Program-made: the position numbers and the translations under genes
NCBI GenBank assembly: GCA_948099385.1
Contig: CANUEZ040000024.1
Coordinates: 19,542,001 to 19,606,000, forward strand
Reading direction: 5' to 3'
Length of the DNA: 64,000 bases
DNA from: Fasciola hepatica
Lineage: Eukaryota; Platyhelminthes; Trematoda; Plagiorchiida; Fasciolidae
Shown here: positions 12,587 through 23,504 of the stretch, piece by piece
Numbering within the stretch: position 1 is the stretch's first letter
How the letters are laid out: each line of letters opens with the position of its first letter
The notes under the pieces: generated by a model
Seen by the model: only the letters and a program-made list of their open reading frames with translations
Database searches by the model: none
Told to the model about the DNA's origin: nothing

Positions 12587-12840
12587 GCGGGGTGGCTCAG
12601 TGGAAGCTCATTTGTTTGAATCAATTATTTTTCCACTGATTCTACCGACTGAGTTGCCAGCTCAGATCGACCCCCAATGTGGCGGACCAGGAGATTGGAC
12701 TTTGTCTGGCTTCTACCCACTGACATTTCATGCATGACTACATCCCCAACTTAAGCAAGCCATTCTGTATAGTTCTTTGGGTCATAGAGGCCTGTGAGCC
12801 ATCACGCCACGTCAAGGTGCAGTCTCTTCGTGATGGCTAA
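12587..12840 (+). repeat. SINE-B, copy 1
   Basis: Similar over about 150 bp to 26231-26430. Shared blocks include GGACTTTGTCTGG, the TTCTACCCACTGAC region, a TAGTTCTTTGGG block, and GCCATCACGCCAC near the end. The head GGTGGCTCAGTGG at 12591 resembles a pol III A-box, with only a poor B-box near 12665. This supports a second tRNA-derived SINE family, but the class is inferred from one box and two copies. Confidence 0.65.
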
Positions 12841-13690
12841 CGCATCTTAGTGAATCCTGTCCCACTCAGGATTGCTGAGTAAGAAGCAAGAGGCAATGGC
12901 CTTGGTTGGTGGCGGACTACATTCGTACATATCACGTTGCTATCTATGCGCTTCTGTGGTTGCGTAGAGTTTGCTGCCAGGTGAAAACCCGCCACGCCCC
13001 CAAGCAACGCCAAGTTGCTCTTGTTTGGCTACTCACCATTGGCTTGTTCAATATGAGTGACCCTGAAGGAGTACCTTGAGCTACAATCGGTATAGCCCTC
13101 GGGATCATCATAGCCCGCAAACCCGATCACCACGGTAAGATAGTAGCATCGATCCACTGAATGGGCGGGTTGGAGTGCTTGTGGTTTCTCTCGAGGGTAG
13201 AACTGATTACACTTCATTGAGAAGCCATTCTTTGTCTACGCTGGACAGCCCCAATCCAAAGAACACTATCCGTCCATGTTTCACTTGATCCACTGGGTGA
13301 ATCGGGTAAAGGACTGGATCCAAAAGAGATTTGTAACTGAAGCACCAACGAACACAGAACAGGAGAGAAATGACGATCAGGTCCCACGTGACAGACCAGA
13401 ATGAGTCCCTTCACACGTGTTTCGGTTACATTCCCTTGCCTGGTTAACGCTTACTGTTATGTGCGTGAGACGGTTGAGCCAAAGGCTCCAATTAAGGTAA
13501 CCAAAGAGAAATCCTTTTTGCGGTGTCATCAGCCGTGAAGTGTGATTTACCCAGAAATATCTAGCATCCTTCCTGTGAAAAACCTTACAGTGTTCGTTCC
13601 TTTGATTTAGGATAGATGTCTTGAGTTATTACGGCTCAAAAGACACTTCTGATCGTAATAATAGTTCAAAATCAATATATAAATCAAGCA
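12841..13690. other. Intronic DNA, nothing recognised
   Basis: No family motif was recognised on either strand. The stretch might be the 5' UTR of the RTE piece that begins near 13690, but nothing in the sequence proves this. Confidence 0.35.
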
Positions 13691-14430
13691 CACTTATGAA
13701 GTCCAAATGTTCACTTCACTTGGCTACCTTCAACGTCCACATATTATATGAATAAGGGAAACAAGCTCCCTTAATCAGAACTCTTGGGACATTCGAAATG
13801 GAATTACATTATTTTCGAAACACGCATGCGATCATGCCTCGCCCCCAAGATTGGGTTCTCGCTTCGATTTTCGCGTGTCATGTTATCCAGCGTTTGGTCA
13901 TTATGGTCAGGCTGGGCTCGGGACCGCTTTGAACACAAGACCTGGGAATCCACTACGACTAGATTCCAATCAGTATTTGTTTGGAAGCAGTTCCATTGGA
14001 CGATTCTGCACGTGTCAACAGCAACACTGAAGCATCGATACTTATTCGTTGTGTCTATTTATGCGCCCATTGACTGATAAAGATGAACTGTGTCGGTATT
14101 TGCCTAAACTATTCCCACGCGTGCATTCAACGGACTTTGTGGTTAGTACTGAGGATTTCTACTCCCAAGATGACTGCTTGCGGGATATCTAACGACAAAT
14201 GAGGCCCATTTACTATTCCGGTTGATCGAATTGACAGTGTCAATCGTCTCACCGAGTTGCGTTTTTGCCCATGGACTGTTTCTCGCAAGTACGAACTTCT
14301 GCCACAAAAAAGAGCATAGAACCACCTGGCGACAAATTTCAAAGTATATGCACACCTTTAATAGGCCCACAAATCTTATCTTGCTTGACCTGAAGGCGGT
14401 GTATGGGTTGTCTGATAGTAGCACCTCTGA
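13690..14430 (+). mobile_element. RTE-like LINE fragment (endonuclease and start of RT)
   Basis: Plus-strand reading gives an endonuclease start near 13720 (LATFNVHILYE), an SIYAPID box at about 14053-14073, and then, after sequence loss, the RT block LDLKAVYGLSD near 14388-14420. The blocks are in RTE order but in different frames with internal deletions. A SINE-A copy follows directly at 14437. It is on the opposite strand from the RTE at 8864-12545. Confidence 0.72.
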
Positions 14431-14436
14431 GCTCGT

Positions 14437-14620
14437 GGTAGACAGTAACCCATTGTCATCCGGATCGTTACCACACCTGACCTATTGGGATCTTATGTGG
14501 TTCTCCACTCCAAGTCTCAGGGTCTCATTACCGGATATCCCCAATAGTGCAGTGGGTCCTCGTGGCTATGGGGTATATACCCCTTCCACAGCACTCATGC
14601 GCAAGCATGTAATAAAAAAA
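14437..14620 (+). repeat. SINE-A, 5'-truncated copy
   Basis: Matches the body of the 11495-11767 copy: GTAGACAGTAACCCA, a CCGGATCGTTA block, then GGCTATGGGGTATATACCCC and the GTAATAAAAAAA tail. It lacks the tRNA-like head. 5' truncation is expected for incomplete target-primed reverse transcription. Confidence 0.85.
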
Positions 14621-15490
14621 GACTGTAGTGCCCTTGGGGCATCTCCACCAATTACACAGCTTACACCTGTGGTTCCACAAGGCTGAGGCATGCAACAGCG
14701 ACCATATCCATGCAAACCACCCAACAGGTGGGCGAAATCACGTTGATGGTCACGGAGGCCCAAAACCCTCAGCGTGACAGTGTTAGCATGTGAAGACAGT
14801 AACCCCTGAATAAGTAGATGAAATTTACTGTATAACCCAACGGCTGTGAAAGAATTCTGTCGAACTAACAGGGCTGCTTGGACCCCTAGGTTCGGTTCAA
14901 TGCAATCGAATAGCGAACAAGCTCCTACGAAGCTACCGACAACCATGCACCAACATGTTTCTGTCTTACAGCCCAATTCTAGTTGTGCAAAGGCTAGGCA
15001 TGCGCCCTCGAAAAAAAGCCCAATGAAGCTGGGCACGTCTCTTGTATCAAACACTTATGAAACATCATAACTGTCATCATGAAGCCGGCTTATCTTCTCC
15101 AAGGAGACAGAACAGTAAAATAAGTACAGTTCTCTGATGCTACCTCACAGTGGAGAGTGTGCCAGATAAACTAACTCCCTGTGTGGTGGAAATCCACTTG
15201 AAGTTTTCGAACCCAAAAGTCCAACACCACAAGCCGGGAACAAACCGGCGTTGGACTTTTGGATGTGCAAAATGCAAGTGCATTTTCTATATTAGATTCA
15301 GACTCCTCGTGTGAATAACACATTCTATGAAATTCATTTCTGTTTTTCATTCATTGTATGCAAACAATCGAAGCTGATTTCATACTTAGAGCTATCTTTC
15401 GATGAGTATACGAGAAGTGTTGTGCGTCTCTCTCTCATTCTATCTTCGGTTGATAATTGCGTTATCGACCTGTGTCCATAAAACACACTA
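14621..15490. other. Intronic DNA with one strong hairpin
   Basis: No gene is recognised. Overlapping frames on both strands at 14566-15070 show no known motif. A perfect stem lies at 15213-15262 and is listed separately. Confidence 0.4.
15213..15262. repeat. Perfect inverted repeat / hairpin
   Basis: Arms CCAAAAGTCCAAC (15213-15225) and GTTGGACTTTTGG (15250-15262) pair without mismatch. An inner GCCGG/CCGGC (15233-15237 with 15245-15249) extends the stem past a 7-nt bulge, leaving a 7-nt loop. No coding frame or known element explains it. It could be a short inverted-repeat element or a structured RNA. Confidence 0.7.
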
Positions 15491-16130
15491 TCTGACTCAG
15501 AACACGCGAGCGATGTTGCGCTTCTGAGAAGATTCACGCAAGTTGCAAGTTTAAATGATTTGAACAGCGTAGCCATGTTTGGACCACGTTTTGCACCTTC
15601 CAAGTGTAAAATACTGCTGCCGGATTGGATTGGTCCCACCCATTTTATTAGCTAGGCAGTTACGTCTCCAGGTGGTTAGATATCGGATGCAGTGTCGCCA
15701 CATATACACAACGCGCATTTAGATTCTGCGAAATTGATCCACCTTTGGTGCCTGCGTCAGATCCAACTACGTACCAAGGGTCGAGTGCACACTGTCGTAG
15801 TTAATTCCGTCTTTTTATGACTCAGAAACATGGCTGTTACAGGCGGGAGATAAGCGAAAATCGTCGGTTTGAGCAACGATTTCTGCGTAGCATTGTTGGA
15901 ATATAATGAGAACACCATAACGCCAAACTGAGGTTTTTTCTGGGGTTAGATGTATGGTACCGGGGACCAGAGGTTAGTCACTGGAGTAAGTGCTAAGCCT
16001 AAACAGGTTAGGGCGGCTGGAACGCGTTACGCTTGCCCATAGAAAGATTTAATCCGTGTAATTTATTCTCCGAAGCAGGTAGTGGTTGGAGTGTAATGAG
16101 TTGGTTAAATTCAATTCACTTCAAACAACC
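15490..16130 (+). mobile_element. RTE-like LINE fragment (RT thumb and C-terminal region)
   Basis: Plus-strand reading gives MFGPRFAPSKCKILL near 15570, matching the corresponding block of the RTE at 19060-19284 (MFGMRFAPLKCRMLL). Then come L-W-C-L-R-x-I-Q-L-R-T-K-G-R-V and a degenerate S-E-T-W-L-L block near 15820. Frame changes and stops are frequent. It is probably an old 5'-truncated copy. Confidence 0.65.
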
Positions 16131-16303
16131 ACTAACCATGCAGCGCATGTGGTGATTTTGGTTGTTATCTCCTAGCGACAATTTCGATAAGAAACGAAGA
16201 AAACAACAAGAGTGTGAAAGAAGTAATAAGGGAATCGCATATATTGGCATCAAGTTGATGAGAAAACTTTTTGGATACAAGAGCGCCACTGATAGCACAC
16301 CTA

Positions 16304-17074
16304 CACTTTTACCCATCAAGCTTTAGTTAAAATCCGCAGTTTTTTTAGCCACGACCCACAATCTTTTAACCACAACCCACCATTCTTTTGCCACGACACA
16401 TCATTCTTCAGCCTTGACGCAAAAACTTTAGTCATGCCGCTGCAAGCTAGTCAAGTCGAAAGTATCGGAATATAGTGACATCAAGAGATATTGGAACAAT
16501 TCATTTTTCTTTACAAAGATTGGTGTTGCGATGCTAACGGAACAAATGAGAAAGTGTGACGATCATATGTTGCGCAGCTGATCGTGGTAACTGTATCAAA
16601 TCATCATCATCGTCGTCGTCGTACAGTGTTGAACAGCAGGGCAAACCTCACCGACCACCGCCTTTCTCATTATGCTGCACGCTGAATTAGAAAGTATGAA
16701 TAAACAAGATGGACAGGGAGTGGGAAAAGGAAGGAACGCCCTAATAGCCAACACACGGAATACACAGTCCAACTGCACAAACGCACATCCATCAGTCATT
16801 TTGATTTGATAGAGAGTGACAACACGATCGCCAGTTTGCGGTTCGCTGCCATAACCTTCAGTGTCTCCAGCCAACTGGTAGACGGATCTTTTGGACCCCA
16901 ATCACGAAGACGTGAAGCACCTACTTTTCCTAAGTTCGCTGTACATTTTTTCATTCCTCGCTGCCTCGTCATCTGTTGACCTTGCATCAACTGCTGCACC
17001 GCAAATTGGTTGCAGAAGGTTTGAACGATGTGCCCGTATCGTAGAACCATGTGACACAACCCTTATTGCTGTTG
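16304..17074 (+). repeat. Left terminal inverted repeat (interrupted)
   Basis: Positions 16304-16600 plus 16991-17074 are the reverse complement of 18371-18737 with scattered mismatches. Repeated purine/pyrimidine motifs of the type AGCCACGACCCACAATCTTTT-like blocks occur three times near the outer end and may be transposase-binding subrepeats. The 16601-16990 gap is the RTE insertion with its target duplication. Confidence 0.88.
16601..16981 (-). mobile_element. RTE 3'-end fragment inserted in the transposon TIR
   Basis: It matches the RTE 3' end at 8870-9165 on the same strand, including blocks for G-Q-Q-M-T-x-Q-R-G-M and the R-D-W-G-P-K-D-P region. Its tail in element orientation is (GAC)n(GAT)n at 16620-16601. 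A duplication of about 9 bp (TGTATCAAA at 16592-16600; TTGCATCAA at 16982-16990) flanks it, and the intact right TIR shows the empty site. This is a 5'-truncated target-primed insertion. Confidence 0.9.
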
Positions 17075-17089
17075 TATTATCAGTGAACC

Positions 17090-18032
17090 GGTTCTTAATG
17101 TACTAAAAAATATAAACAAACTAAAGTGGCAAAATTTTACCTGTTTGAATTCACTGCGGACTGAAAATTGGACTATACTGTGGGAGAAAACGTACTTGGT
17201 GATCGGTGTGTAATTGTGCGTCCATAGCCCTCCGATGAACGGGTGCATTGTCAAAGATAAATACTACTGGAACATCAGGTTGCTCAGTAGCAATAGACGC
17301 TGAGCAGCATGAGGGAAACTCATTAAAAATATGCCATGTAATCTTTGTATGACATTCATACCTCAAGATATCGGCGATAGATGAACGAGTTACTATGTTC
17401 AAGTTAGGTCCTTCACTTGACGGTAGAATTCGGATGACCTTACTGCCTACTTTTGAACGTCCACAGCTACGACAACACTATATGTTGTAGTTGGTCTCAT
17501 CATTATACAACCTCAAAGTTGCAGTACCTGATCATTTCAGCCAATCGGCATATTCTGCTCGTTTAGGTTTGACCGCATCTGAGTTTCGTTCCACCGGTTG
17601 AATGGTCAGCTTCCAAATTGAATAGTGATGCCCATCCAGCAATCGATCAATGGACGACTTGCTGACTGTTGTGTTTGGGAAATTCTTCTCCATTCTTCCC
17701 TTCAATTGCCCCAATGTGCTTGTGGGGTTTTCGACAACCACTTCACACAAATGTCTGACAAGCTAGTCGTTGAACTTCGTCTTGTAGGACCCAGGTTTAA
17801 ATGCCGTTTCCCTGTCTGTAGCTGCAATATCACGGCATGTTTTGATCTTGGTGTTGAGGTGTTTGATAATGTCCTTTAAATCATCTTCTCTTCGTGCGCA
17901 ATCGATTATCCTCCGTCGATCTTCAGCGCTGATGAGACGGTACGGACTTTTCCTCCCATTTATATTAATGCTCTCACTATTGTCAAGAGGTGGTGCGTAC
18001 GGTGCCCGGTAAAGTACGGTGAACACTATCAC
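17090..18032 (-). pseudogene. IS630-Tc1-mariner transposase, dead
   Basis: One frame runs from 18032 to about 17151. It starts with an N-terminal helix-turn-helix-like part (L-I-S-A-E-D-R-R-R-I-I-D), then a second DNA-binding part, the first catalytic block NDETNYN (about 17500-17480), RSKVGSKV, the second block FIFDNAPVH, and FLPQYSPIFSP. In-frame stops occur at TAG about 17762-17760, TGA about 17534-17532 and TAG about 17477-17475, and a frame slip follows SP, where the third acidic residue should be. An intact protein of this family cuts and joins at the TIR ends. Confidence 0.85.
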
Positions 18033-18370
18033 AAACGGCTGCGGTGTGATTATATCGCCTGACTGCCTTCGAACTAAATATCAACCAATCGAAAACGAGT
18101 CTCCCCATGCAAGGGTAAAATGTCACAAAGCAGTCCTGTAAATAAAATCCGTAATGTAACAAACGGTACTCTGTTTTGCATTTAAAGTCACAGACAAACA
18201 TCACAGGTGGATATGATGAAATAAGATAAAAGTTTGGTTACTTAAACGTTTAGATAAGTGGATACAGTAAAATCCCGAAAGCAATACCCAGTTATCGTAA
18301 GTACACTCACATAAATGTGACCGATCTATTTATGCTGCAACATTTGACACCATTAGTATCACCGAAACTG

Positions 18371-18737
18371 CAACAGTAATAAGGGCTGTGCGATGCGGGC
18401 ACATCGTTTAACCCTTCTCCAATCAATTTGCGGTGCAGCATTTGATACAACTACCACGGTCAACTGCGCAACATATGATCGTCACACTTTCTCATTTGTT
18501 CCGTTAGCATCGCAACACCATTCTTTGTAAAGAAAAATAAATTGTTCCAATATCTCTTGATGTCACTATATTCCGATACTTTCGACTTGACTAGCTTGCA
18601 GCGGCATGACTAAAGTTTTTGCGTCAAGGCTGAAGAATGATGTGTCGTGGCAAAAGAATGGTGGGTTGTGGTTAAAAGATTGTGGGTCGTGGCTAAAAAA
18701 ACTGCGGGTTTTAACTAAAGCTTGATGGGAGAAGGTG
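18371..18737 (-). repeat. Right terminal inverted repeat (intact, 367 bp)
   Basis: This is the uninterrupted partner of the left repeat. It preserves the pre-insertion state at the site where the RTE fragment entered the left arm, so the insertion boundaries and the 9-bp duplication can be read directly. Confidence 0.88.
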
Positions 18738-18739
18738 TA

Positions 18740-20445
18740 GCCCATATCCTCTAATGTATTCAGCCATACAGTGGGAGGGTCTATTGGACCCCACCCAAGG
18801 AAGCCTAACACGCTCTACGTGGTCAATTCCACTGGTTAGGTTTCTGATACTTTTCTTCCATGTCATGGACTGGCCATCCTTACTCATCTTTCAACCGCTA
18901 CCCGCCTTAGCAAACATTGTGCGCCGAGGAATCCTATCAGGGGGCATGCGCAACACGTCCCAACCAACTTAGCATAATGAGATTGTGTGTTCATCCAACG
19001 ATTTGGTTTGCGAACCCGACTCTCCGCCGAATCTCACCATTGCTTATACGGATGTGACGTCAACGCCACCGATGACTTAGGTGAGCAAAATTCAAACGAG
19101 CCTTCTGCATACACAAATACATCTTATCCGATATCCGACTCCCGAGTGAAATGTAGCTGCCCAGATAACAGAACCTGTTCACTTGGCCTAAAGTCTCCCC
19201 AGACACTGAAAATTTTGGAGTTGGACCAACACAGTTGTGCAACAGCATCCTGCACTTTAAAGGTGCAAAACGCATACCGAACATCGCTACACAGTCCCTT
19301 AAACTTGCAACTTACCTGGATTTTCCCTTAGGAGGACTACGTCGTCCGCATATTCAAGGTCTAATACCTTTCCATCCGGAAGTAGTTCAATACCACCATC
19401 CTCGCCTGACAAAAGCGCGGTCTCTCGGACCATATCAATCACAAAGTTAAGAAGAGAGGAAAGGGGTAACCCTCACGTCCACCACTGTTCGTGGTTGACT
19501 CGAGTCGAAGACCGTTGTAAGCCCGAACTCGGCTTTAGCCATCAATGTAAAAAGACTTCATCATGGAAATGAATTTCTCTGGTACATTCTTCAACAAGAG
19601 TCAGCGCCACTGGGTCGATTGAGTCGGTCACTTTGAACTCAAGAAAAACGGCGATAACGAGCCTACGAAAGGTGTGCCCATATGCTAAAATCTACCAAAG
19701 AGTGACGATTTGATCAATAAGACCTCGACCAGGTCTAAACTTAACTTGATTCTCAAGCGAGCATTGCTTGTGAATGTTACGTAAGCGGTGGAGAATAAAA
19801 CCAACGAGCAGTTTAGATGCGATGCTAACCAGACACATCCCCTGTGATTTTTTTAGGACCTGTCGCCCTCCTCCTAAACAGGTACAATTACCAATTCGCA
19901 TCAACTCTTTGGAACCTGTTTCTTCGCCTAAATCAAACCGAGGAGTTTTGGAAACTCCAGTAACGGTGCTGAGCCAGCGCCCTTGAAAACAGACGGAGGC
20001 AAACCATCCGGTCTGGCGGCCTTATGTCATTTAAAATAGCTTATCTTACAGAGAACCTCTGTTTCTTAGAGGATTGGTATCTACAACTGGAGCTGTAACC
20101 ATCGTGCTAGTTAGCGAACCTGTCGTGGATAAAGGCTAGCTAAACCGTTCCCCGAAATGCCCCGGCCCAGCGAATTAGACGACGCTACTGAGTCTGAATC
20201 AGTGAGCCGTTAGCCTCTTTGATCAGTTCGCTAACACCTGCATTTTGTGGGCTGGCATTTCTAATTAAATGGATAGGGTTGCGGCTGTTTCCAATCGCCA
20301 CAGCTATTTCCATCCCCCTACACTTCACAATCCACCACTGCATACGGTCATTTCTAAAGCTTTGAATCAGTTGGCGTTTAAGGCATCTCTGTGTATCATA
20401 GCGTTTAAAATCCGGAGGTATCGGTCTACGCGAATCTAGCAGTTG
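18740..20445 (-). mobile_element. RTE-like LINE, 5'-truncated and decayed
   Basis: Minus-strand blocks in order are a linker with N-D-R-x-Q-W-W-like and A-I-G-N-S-R residues plus L-I-K-E-A-N-G-S-L (20400-20200), RT blocks K-F-R-P-G-R-G-L-I-D-Q-I-V (19904-19692), the block MFGMRFAPLKCRMLL and S-Y-I-S-L-G-S-R-I-S-D (19284-19060), and the 3' UTR from 18830. The YADD region is not visible in an open frame. Its 3' UTR continues, in my reading, to the left of the Tc1-like insertion below 16303. Confidence 0.8.
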
Positions 20446-20575
20446 GATGAGCCTGTCACCGTCAGCTGTTCTATCGGCCCCCTGTATTCCTCTCCTTCTC
20501 GTTTACGCTTCCAACTTGAGAACTGAAATCATCAGCAAAAGCTATTATGTCCCTAGAGCGCACGCTGCGGAGCAG

Positions 20576-20676
<101 letters not shown>

Positions 20677-21029
20677 ATACCGACTTGAAATTAACCATTG
20701 TGCCAACGCAGACAACTAATATAACTACCAAATCCACCAAGGTCTGTCGTCTTCCCAACAGTGGGATAGGAATCATATCCGCAAAAATCGCTGGCTCACC
20801 TGGATTGATGAGCCCGTTCCGATTTCCCCCCGTTCGTTACAATGTTGATTTTGTTTCTGTTGTGCATATAGCCTCAGTCTGCCACCATATATTTATTTTG
20901 CCACAGTCTTTCACTTATGGATGAATCCAAGTTAATTATGCCTGATCAAGCAATGCCTGGGATTTTTTCTATCGCTTATCTACTTAAAGCCTTACCACTT
21001 ATCCCGGGAAACCCTTCCTTTTGACTCAC

Positions 21030-23490
21030 CTATATAGAGGGACAGTTTGACGCTTCCAGGATCACCTCCCAGCACCGGATATATGTGGATCTCGCTGCTA
21101 AAGTCGTCGAGGACGTAATCCCTAATCCACCTGGAGACAAGCCGTATGATGTGCTTCGTCAGGCCATCTTAAAACGCACCGACGTTTCTGACGAAAACCA
21201 TCTTCGTCAGTTTCTCAGCGGCGTTTTCCTCGGCGACCGGAAGCCTTCACAGCTTCCGCATCGGAGAAAGCAACTGGCCCAGGATATCGAAGTTGGTGAT
21301 ATGGTTGCGACAGTTGTGGATGCAGCAGCTACCTGAACAAGCACAGTGAACTTTGGCGCTTCTTGTAGATGAAGTATCATCAAACAAGCTGATTTCGGTG
21401 GGGTGCCATTCCGTAGAAACCGCCTCCGCATAAACTAGTCACTGTGTCCGTCCTTCAACAGGCACCACGGACGCGAATTTGACAGGCTTTGCTACACAAC
21501 TCAGTGTCCTTCGTGCAAATGTGACTGCTGTTCAGCCGTCACGTTCGGTACCTCATAACCGCTCCCCCACTTGCGCTCGCCGTCGCGTTCCTGTGCGTAG
21601 TTTTCCCCGTCCAGCGTCTTCCCATGCATACAGCATCGTGCAAGCGCCCGACAATGAACGACACTCGTGCACTTCCTAAAACCACCACAGAAACCCGCCG
21701 ATCAACAAGTAGATACGGCAGCGCTCGTTGGCTTCCCGTTATCCCACCGCCTCCTCTTTATCAGACTACATTTCGCAGCGTCGGTTTTTGACTGCCACCG
21801 GCGCACAGACCAGTCATTCCCGCCACCACCTCCGATCGTCAGTATCGGAACACTTTAGAGCTTCAGGCTGCAAACTAATTTTGGTATTAAACGCCTTAAA
21901 TTAGATTTAGGCCTATATCACGTTTTTCAATGGACTTTCGTTACTGCGGATGTGCGTCAGCTCACATAAAATATCGATTTTTGCATTAGTTTAACCTTTT
22001 ATTGTATTCGGGTCCTCGTAAGTAGACTGACCCTGTACCTTATCGTGCTGTTGTTGGGTCTGTGTGCTTCGTCAACGCTGTCCCACCTTTGTCCGTGGTT
22101 TCTGACGCCAATGACACCTTTGCCAAAACCTTGGCCAAGTTTTCGTCTCTCATCGAGCACCCAGACCACTCACCCGTGGTGCGCTCGGCGGTCGCACATT
22201 ACATTATGACAACAGGATTGCCCGCCATAAATTTCAGCACATTATGGACCTTGGCACCATTCGTCCCTCAAACAGCCCATAGGCGTCTCCGCTGCATATG
22301 GTACCTAAAAAGTCTCCAAACGACTGGTGTCCGAGTGGTAATTATCGTCATCTCGATCAGGTCACAACCCCGGATCGTTATCCTGTATCATATATTCGTG
22401 ACATCGATTCTGTCCCGGCTAGATCCATCATCTTTAGCAAAATCGACTTCGTTCAAGACTATCAACGAATTCCAGCCGCCAAAGTGGAAATTCCAGAAAC
22501 TGTTGTCACCATTCTGTTTGGTCTCCTCCAGTCTCTTCGCGTGCCGTTTTACCTATGCAACACGTCTTAAACATCCCAGCGTTTTAATGACGGGATTACT
22601 CGCGGGCTGTCCTTTGCTCATCCTTACATTTGAAATACTTATCGTCAGTTCGTGTCGCCGAACACCAGCCGCATCTGTGACAGCTTTTTCAGCGTTTGAC
22701 AGAGCATGGTATTACCATAAACGCTGCTAATATCGAATCAGAAAAGCCATCATTGCTCTTCCTCGGCCACATCATCAACGCTAGCGGCCTTCGTCCGGCT
22801 GAAACCAAGGCTAACGATACTGTAGAATTTTCATTACCGATATCCTCCAAACACCTGAAGCATTTTAATGAGCTTGTTAACAATCACCACCGGTTTTTCC
22901 GGATTGCGCCACGCTGATGTAACCACTCCCTGACCTGCTGCGGGGCAAACAACGGACTCTCACCTGAACCAACCAAGCCGAGGAGGTCTTTTCCCAGCTT
23001 AAACGTGCCTTGGTGTCTGCGGTTCCCCTTCTTCATCGGGATTCTAGTGTTCCCGTCAGTATCACCATTGACGCCTCCGGTGTTGCTATTAGTTGCATTC
23101 TTTAGCAAGCCGTGACGGCGTTTGGGAGTTGCTCGCCTTTTACTGACGCCGCCTATCTGCTATACAATTCAAACAGCGCGCTTGGTCGTGAATTGTTCAC
23201 CGTCTGCACCACCATCCGTCACCTTTGCCACACCATGGAAGGACGGGAATTCATCATCTTCACGGATCACAAGCCGTTACTCTCTGCCTTTCGCAATGCT
23301 TCAGATCGTCATTCGCCCCCAGAAATTCGGCAGCTGGGTTTCATACCACATTTTTCTATTGACATTCGTCACATTTCCAATTCTGCTAATGTGGCTGCAG
23401 ATACTCTTTCCCGGATCCACAATCTCGTACTGTCTGCTCGAACACGGGGCTGGACCTCTCTCTGGGCTAATGACTACTGTTCTCAATCAT
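21030..23490 (+). mobile_element. Decayed Ty3/gypsy element (gag to RNase H)
   Basis: Plus-strand remnants appear in the usual order. They are a gag core near 21050-21330 (I-E-G-Q-F-D-A-S-R-I, then KPYDVLRQAIL), a protease remnant near 21780 (T-G-A-Q), RT blocks at 22298-22570 (FSKIDFVQDYQRIPAA) and 22696-22917 (LLFLGHIINASGL), and RNase H at 23112-23486 (GREFIIFTDHKPLLSAF, then N-V-A-A-D-T-L-S-R). The YxDD box between 22570 and 22690 is destroyed. No LTRs or integrase were found. The gag is related to, but clearly different from, that of the element at 28744. Confidence 0.85.
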
Positions 23491-23504
23491 TCACTTGAAC
23501 CATT

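Larger units (their letters stand above)
16304..18737 (-). mobile_element. IS630-Tc1-mariner DNA transposon with long TIRs (about 2.05 kb without a 381-bp insert)
   Basis: The ends read TA-CAC...GTG-TA, giving the TA target duplication (16302-16303 and 18738-18739) diagnostic of the superfamily. Terminal inverted repeats of about 370 bp start CAC-TT-T-CCCATCAAGC and enclose a minus-strand transposase pseudogene. The left repeat is split by an RTE 3' fragment at 16601-16981. Both flanks look like RTE 3' UTR (cf. 8995-9030), so the transposon landed in an RTE. It is non-autonomous now, because the transposase has stops. Confidence 0.87.
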
